DNA from: Pseudomonas sp. BP8
GTDB lineage: Bacteria > Pseudomonadota > Gammaproteobacteria > Pseudomonadales > Pseudomonadaceae
Length of the DNA stretch: 64,000 nucleotides
Reading direction: 5' to 3'
NCBI RefSeq assembly: GCF_017875955.1
Contig: NZ_JAGINK010000001.1
Location: forward strand, 1,271,001-1,335,000
Part shown: in pieces, positions 59,795-64,000 of the stretch
Layout: each line of letters opens with the position of its first letter
How positions within the stretch are numbered: the first letter of the stretch is position 1
Notes under the pieces: generated by a model
What the model saw: only the letters and a program-made list of their open reading frames with translations
The model's database searches: none
Told to the model about the DNA's origin: nothing
Translations under genes and position numbers: made by a program

Positions 59795-60286
59795 ATGCGG
59801 CACATCATTTCCCTGCTGCTGGAAAACGAACCCGGTGCCTTGTCTCGCGTGGTCGGCCTGTTCTCCCAGCGCAACTACAACATTGAAAGCCTGACCGTGG
59901 CGCCGACCGAGGACCCAACCCTCTCGCGCCTGACCCTGACCACCGTTGGCCATGACGAAGTGATCGAACAGATCACCAAGAACCTGAACAAGCTGGTGGA
60001 AGTGGTGAAGCTGGTCGACCTGTCGGAGAGCGCGCACATCGAGCGCGAACTGATGCTGGTCAAGGTCAAGGCTACCGGCGCCCAGCGCGCCGAGATCAAA
60101 CGCACCACGGATATTTTCCGTGGGCAGATCGTCGACGTCACCGCCAGCGTGTATACCGTGCAGCTGAGCGGCACCAGCGACAAGCTGGACAGCTTCATCC
60201 AGGCGATCGGTACCGCATCGATTCTCGAAACCGTGCGCAGTGGAGTCACCGGCATTGCCCGTGGCGACAAAGTGCTCAGCATCTAA
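59795..60286 (+). CDS. ilvH: Acetolactate synthase, small (regulatory) subunit
   Basis: Regulatory partner of IlvI that confers valine feedback. The N-terminal ACT domain (RHIISLLLENEPGALSRVVGLFSQRNYNIESL, split over 2-33) and the C-terminal ALS_ss_C domain (about 85-160) are complete. At 163 residues it is normal. It starts one base after the ilvI stop. Confidence 0.97.
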   Translation: MRHIISLLLENEPGALSRVVGLFSQRNYNIESLTVAPTEDPTLSRLTLTTVGHDEVIEQITKNLNKLVEVVKLVDLSESAHIERELMLVKVKATGAQRAEIKRTTDIFRGQIVDVTASVYTVQLSGTSDKLDSFIQAIGTASILETVRSGVTGIARGDKVLSI

Positions 60287-60327
60287 CTTCAAAAATTAGC
60301 GATGGCTCCACAGGGGCCGAGATATAA

Positions 60328-61356
<1,029 letters not shown>

Positions 61357-61373
61357 GCCTTTGCGATGAAATG

Positions 61374-61400
61374 AAAAACGCGGCTTCGGCCGCGTTTTTT
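61374..61400 (+). terminator. Intrinsic terminator after ilvC
   Basis: AAAAACGCGG-CTTCGG-CCGCGTTTTTT, 18 bases after the ilvC stop. Confidence 0.93.
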
Positions 61401-61507
61401 CGTTTAGGCGGCGCGCTTCTGGTATAAAGCGACCAGTGGCTTGCTGTCAGAACCTGTTTCGCAAGCCCGTGTCGAAACATTTTCCACTCAGTTGCAAGGT
61501 ATTTTTC

Positions 61508-62359
61508 ATGAGCGAACGTCCCGAGGAGCCGAACAAGGCCTCCGACGCCGAAAGCCTGCTACCTGTCGATGAACATGTTGAAGAGGGGCATGACGCCGAA
61601 GGGCGCAAGGTGCGGCATCGCGGTATCTATCTGCTGCCAAACCTGTTCACCACTGCCAACCTGTTCGCCGGCTTCTATTCGATCATCAGTTCGATCAGTG
61701 CGCAGAGCGCCATGAGTGCAGGTGACCCAGTCCAGGCGAGCAAGTACTTCGCCTTTGCTGCGATCGCCATTTTCGTGGCCATGGTGCTCGATGGCCTGGA
61801 TGGCCGTGTTGCGCGGATGACCAACACCCAGAGCGCTTTTGGCGCCGAGTACGACTCGCTGTCCGACATGGTTGCCTTTGGCGTTGCGCCGGCGCTGCTG
61901 GCGTTCGGCTGGGCCTTGGGTGACATGGGCAAGGTCGGCTGGATGGTGGCCTTCATCTATGTGGCCGGGGCCGCATTGCGCCTGGCGCGTTTCAATACCC
62001 AGGTCGGCACCGCCGACAAACGCTACTTCATCGGCCTGGCCAGTCCGGCGGCGGCAGGTGTTGTGGCCGGTACCGTGTGGGCGTTCAGCGACTTTGGTAT
62101 TCAGGGTTCGAAGCTGTCGTTCCTGGTTGCGCTGCTGGTCGCGGCCGCGGGCATGCTGATGGTCAGCAACGTCAAGTACAACAGCTTCAAGGAACTGGAC
62201 CTGCGCGGGCGCGTGCCGTTCGTGGCGATCCTGGCGGTGGTGCTGGTGTTTGCCGTGGTGTTCAGTGATCCGCCGCGCATCCTCCTGCTGATCTTCCTCG
62301 GCTATGCGGTGTCCGGGCCAGTGCAGTACCTGCTGCGGGTTCGCCGTCGAAAAGTCTGA
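61508..62359 (+). CDS. pssA: CDP-diacylglycerol--serine O-phosphatidyltransferase
   Basis: Makes phosphatidylserine, the precursor of phosphatidylethanolamine. The CDP-alcohol phosphotransferase motif (DG..AR..G...D...D) is seen as LDGLDGRVARMTN then FGAEYDSLSDM (about 95-121), within a protein of about seven membrane segments. The start MSERPEEPNKAS at 61508 gives 283 residues with a charged cytoplasmic N-terminus. Longer readings add unconserved residues. This is the membrane-type enzyme, not the E. coli peripheral form. Confidence 0.93.
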   Translation: MSERPEEPNKASDAESLLPVDEHVEEGHDAEGRKVRHRGIYLLPNLFTTANLFAGFYSIISSISAQSAMSAGDPVQASKYFAFAAIAIFVAMVLDGLDGRVARMTNTQSAFGAEYDSLSDMVAFGVAPALLAFGWALGDMGKVGWMVAFIYVAGAALRLARFNTQVGTADKRYFIGLASPAAAGVVAGTVWAFSDFGIQGSKLSFLVALLVAAAGMLMVSNVKYNSFKELDLRGRVPFVAILAVVLVFAVVFSDPPRILLLIFLGYAVSGPVQYLLRVRRRKV

Positions 62360-62386
62360 AGTTGATTTAATGACGGAATAACCTTC

Positions 62387-62434
62387 CGGCTCCATAGTCT
62401 TACGGGTACATCAGTTACCCGTGCTGTGGAGCCG
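62387..62434 (+). promoter_or_regulatory. Two-part hairpin that covers the msrP ribosome-binding site
   Basis: Outer arms CGGCTCCA and TGGAGCCG and inner arms ACGGGTA (62402-62408) and TACCCGT (62416-62422) nest in one stem-loop. GGAG in the right outer arm is the only ribosome-binding site for msrP, five bases before its ATG. The hairpin may block msrP translation, end pssA transcription, or both; no T-run follows. Confidence 0.6.
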
Positions 62435-62436
62435 TT

Positions 62437-63450
62437 ATGCTCATCAAGATCGCTCGTCCTTCCGATTGCCAGGCGTCGGAGATCACTCCAGAAAGCCTTT
62501 ATCTCTCCCGTCGCGCCGTGCTGGGTGCTTCCCTGGCAGGTATCGCTGCGGGCGCATTGCCGGGAATGGCACTTGGTGCAGAGCCATCGCGCTACGCCGA
62601 TGCTGCGCCCGGCGCTGCCCCTGGCTGGTTCACCGACAAGCTCGGCACTGCCCGGTGGCAGGCGATCACGGTCAAGGATGAGCCGATCACGCCGTTCAAG
62701 GATGCCACCCACTACAACAATTTCTACGAGTTCGGGACTGACAAGGGCGATCCGGCGGCCAACGCCGGCAGCTTGAAAACCGAGCCGTGGAGCCTGGTGG
62801 TTGACGGTGAAGTGGCCAAGCCTGGGCGTTATGCCCTGGAAGACTTCGTCAAACCCTACCAACTGGAAGAACGCATTTATCGGCTGCGCTGCGTCGAGGC
62901 GTGGTCGATGGTGATTCCGTGGCTTGGCTTCAGCCTGGCCGAAGTGCTCAAGCAGGTCGAGCCGACCTCCAAGGCTCGATACCTGCGCTTCGAGACCCTG
63001 CAAGATCCGAAAAGCATGCCGGGACAGCGCTCCTCGTTCGCCTTGATCGACTGGCCGTATGTGGAAGGCTTGCGCCTGGATGAGGCGATGAACCCGTTGG
63101 CGATCCTCGCGGTCGGCATGTATGGCCGGGAGCTGCCCAACCAGAATGGCGCGCCACTGCGCCTGATCGTGCCATGGAAGTACGGTTTCAAGAGTATCAA
63201 ATCGATCGTGCGCATCAGCTTGGTAGCCGAGCGGCCAACCACGACCTGGGAGAGTCTTGCGCCCACCGAGTATGGCTTCTACGCCAACGTCAATCCGACT
63301 GTCGATCACCCGCGCTGGACCCAGGCCCGGGAGCGTCGCCTACCCAGCGGGCTGTTCAGCCCCAATGTGCGCGACACGCTGATGTTCAACGGTTACGCCG
63401 ACGAGGTTGCCTCTCTATATAGTGGGCTCGATCTGCGGAAGAACTACTGA
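62437..63450 (+). CDS. msrP: Protein-methionine-sulfoxide reductase, molybdopterin catalytic subunit
   Basis: Periplasmic repair enzyme that reduces methionine sulfoxide in envelope proteins, with MsrQ as electron donor. A twin-arginine signal ([17 protein letters not shown], about 23-39) is followed by the molybdenum-cofactor domain with the ligand Cys in [11 protein letters not shown] (about 152). [20 protein letters not shown] is typical of the YedY fold. At 337 residues it is normal. The stop overlaps the msrQ start. Confidence 0.95.
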   Translation: MLIKIARPSDCQASEITPESLYLSRRAVLGASLAGIAAGALPGMALGAEPSRYADAAPGAAPGWFTDKLGTARWQAITVKDEPITPFKDATHYNNFYEFGTDKGDPAANAGSLKTEPWSLVVDGEVAKPGRYALEDFVKPYQLEERIYRLRCVEAWSMVIPWLGFSLAEVLKQVEPTSKARYLRFETLQDPKSMPGQRSSFALIDWPYVEGLRLDEAMNPLAILAVGMYGRELPNQNGAPLRLIVPWKYGFKSIKSIVRISLVAERPTTTWESLAPTEYGFYANVNPTVDHPRWTQARERRLPSGLFSPNVRDTLMFNGYADEVASLYSGLDLRKNY

Positions 63451-64000
63451 TGCGCTATCCGTGGTTTCGCTTGGTTATCTTCGTACTGGGCTGCCTGTTC
63501 CCGGGATGGTGGCTGTATGAGGCGGCGATGAACCTGCTGGGGCCAGACCCCGGCAAGATCCTGGTCGATCGGCTAGGGCTGGGGGCTTTGATCTTCCTCC
63601 TGATCACCTTGAGCATGAGCCCTTTGCAGCGGCTTACCGGCTGGTCGGGCTGGATCGTCGTGCGTCGTCAGCTCGGTCTGTGGTGCTTTGCTTATATAGT
63701 GCTGCACATGAGTGCCTACATGGTGTTCATCCTCGGTTTGGATTGGGGGCAGTTGGGGGTCGAGTTACGCAAGCGGCCTTACATCATCGTTGGCGTGCTG
63801 GGCTTCCTGGGTTTGTTGGCCCTGGCGGTGACCTCCAACCGATACAGTCAGCGACGCTTGGGCGCGCGGTGGAAGAAGCTGCACAGGTTGGTGTACGTGA
63901 TTCTGGGGCTGGGCTTGCTGCACTTCTTGTGGATTGTGCGTTCCGACCTTAAGGAGTGGGTGGTGTATGCCTCTATCGGGGCGGTTCTGCTGGCACTGCG
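63450..64000 (+). CDS. msrQ: MsrQ haem-binding membrane subunit, 3' end outside the window
   Basis: Inner-membrane b-type haem protein (YedZ) that passes electrons to MsrP. The first 183 residues are present: at least five hydrophobic segments, with candidate haem-ligand His in YIVLHMSAY (about 86) and [19 protein letters not shown] (about 144-162). The family is about 200 residues, so only the last part is missing. The ATG overlaps the msrP stop (TGATG). Confidence 0.94.
   Translation, partial: MRYPWFRLVIFVLGCLFPGWWLYEAAMNLLGPDPGKILVDRLGLGALIFLLITLSMSPLQRLTGWSGWIVVRRQLGLWCFAYIVLHMSAYMVFILGLDWGQLGVELRKRPYIIVGVLGFLGLLALAVTSNRYSQRRLGARWKKLHRLVYVILGLGLLHFLWIVRSDLKEWVVYASIGAVLLAL

Overview
The window is a stretch of core chromosome from a fluorescent Pseudomonas, most likely of the Pseudomonas putida group. 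Three things point there: GC-rich codon use, gene order (dnaK-dnaJ-dapB-carAB-greA; ftsH-folP-glmM-tpiA-secG-tRNAs-rimP-nusA-infB-rbfA-truB-rpsO-pnp; cbrA-cbrB-crcZ-pcnB-folK-panB-panC-pgi-acsA), and REP palindromes of the P. putida type. No phage, integrase, transposase, CRISPR array or defence island is visible. Species identity and family names come from memory of these families, not from a database search.

Layout. 1-9.6 kb (+): chaperones dnaK (5' end cut off) and dnaJ, lysine/cell-wall gene dapB, carbamoyl-phosphate synthase carA-carB behind an attenuator-like leader, greA and a small membrane protein. 9.6-10.7 kb: yhbY (-) and rlmE (+), divergent. 10.8-16.2 kb (+): ftsH, folP, glmM, tpiA, secG. 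16.2-25.4 kb (+): tRNA-Leu(GAG), initiator tRNA-Met, then the translation/RNA-decay cluster rimP-nusA-infB-rbfA-truB-rpsO-pnp. 25.7-27 kb: a BON-domain gene with a good sigma-54 promoter motif, then about 0.9 kb of repeats. 27-38.8 kb (-): an AsmA-like DUF748 protein, a DUF2236 protein, acsA, pgi, panC, panB, folK, pcnB. 38.8-45.6 kb (-): the carbon-control module, namely the small RNA CrcZ with its sigma-54 promoter, cbrB, cbrA and the small overlapping ORF cbrX, then gluQ and dksA. 45.8-51.8 kb: an aminotransferase, sfsA, a Rieske ferredoxin (-), then a haem ABC importer (hmuTUV) and a ChaN-like lipoprotein. 51.9-54.1 kb (-): the iron-responsive small RNA PrrF, a TfoX-C protein and a kinase/P-loop fusion. 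54.2-57.7 kb (+): PBP1b, its probable lipoprotein activator and a YqcC protein. 57.7-61.4 kb (+): ilvI-ilvH-ilvC with a long leader. 61.5 kb to the end (+): pssA and msrP-msrQ (msrQ cut off).

How the parts work together. CbrA/CbrB with sigma-54 drives CrcZ, which titrates the Hfq/Crc catabolite repressor. The haem importer has a Fur-like box and sits beside the Fur-type promoter of PrrF, so this block is an iron-response locus. Translation factors, RNA modification and RNA decay are grouped in one long operon-like run.

I found no wholly new biological system. The most rewarding material is non-coding or very short: PrrF, CrcZ, cbrX, a carA leader ORF that runs through a terminator into the carA start codon, a hairpin that buries the msrP ribosome-binding site, a sigma-54 promoter before the BON gene, and a 58-bp inverted-repeat element at 26.3-26.9 kb.
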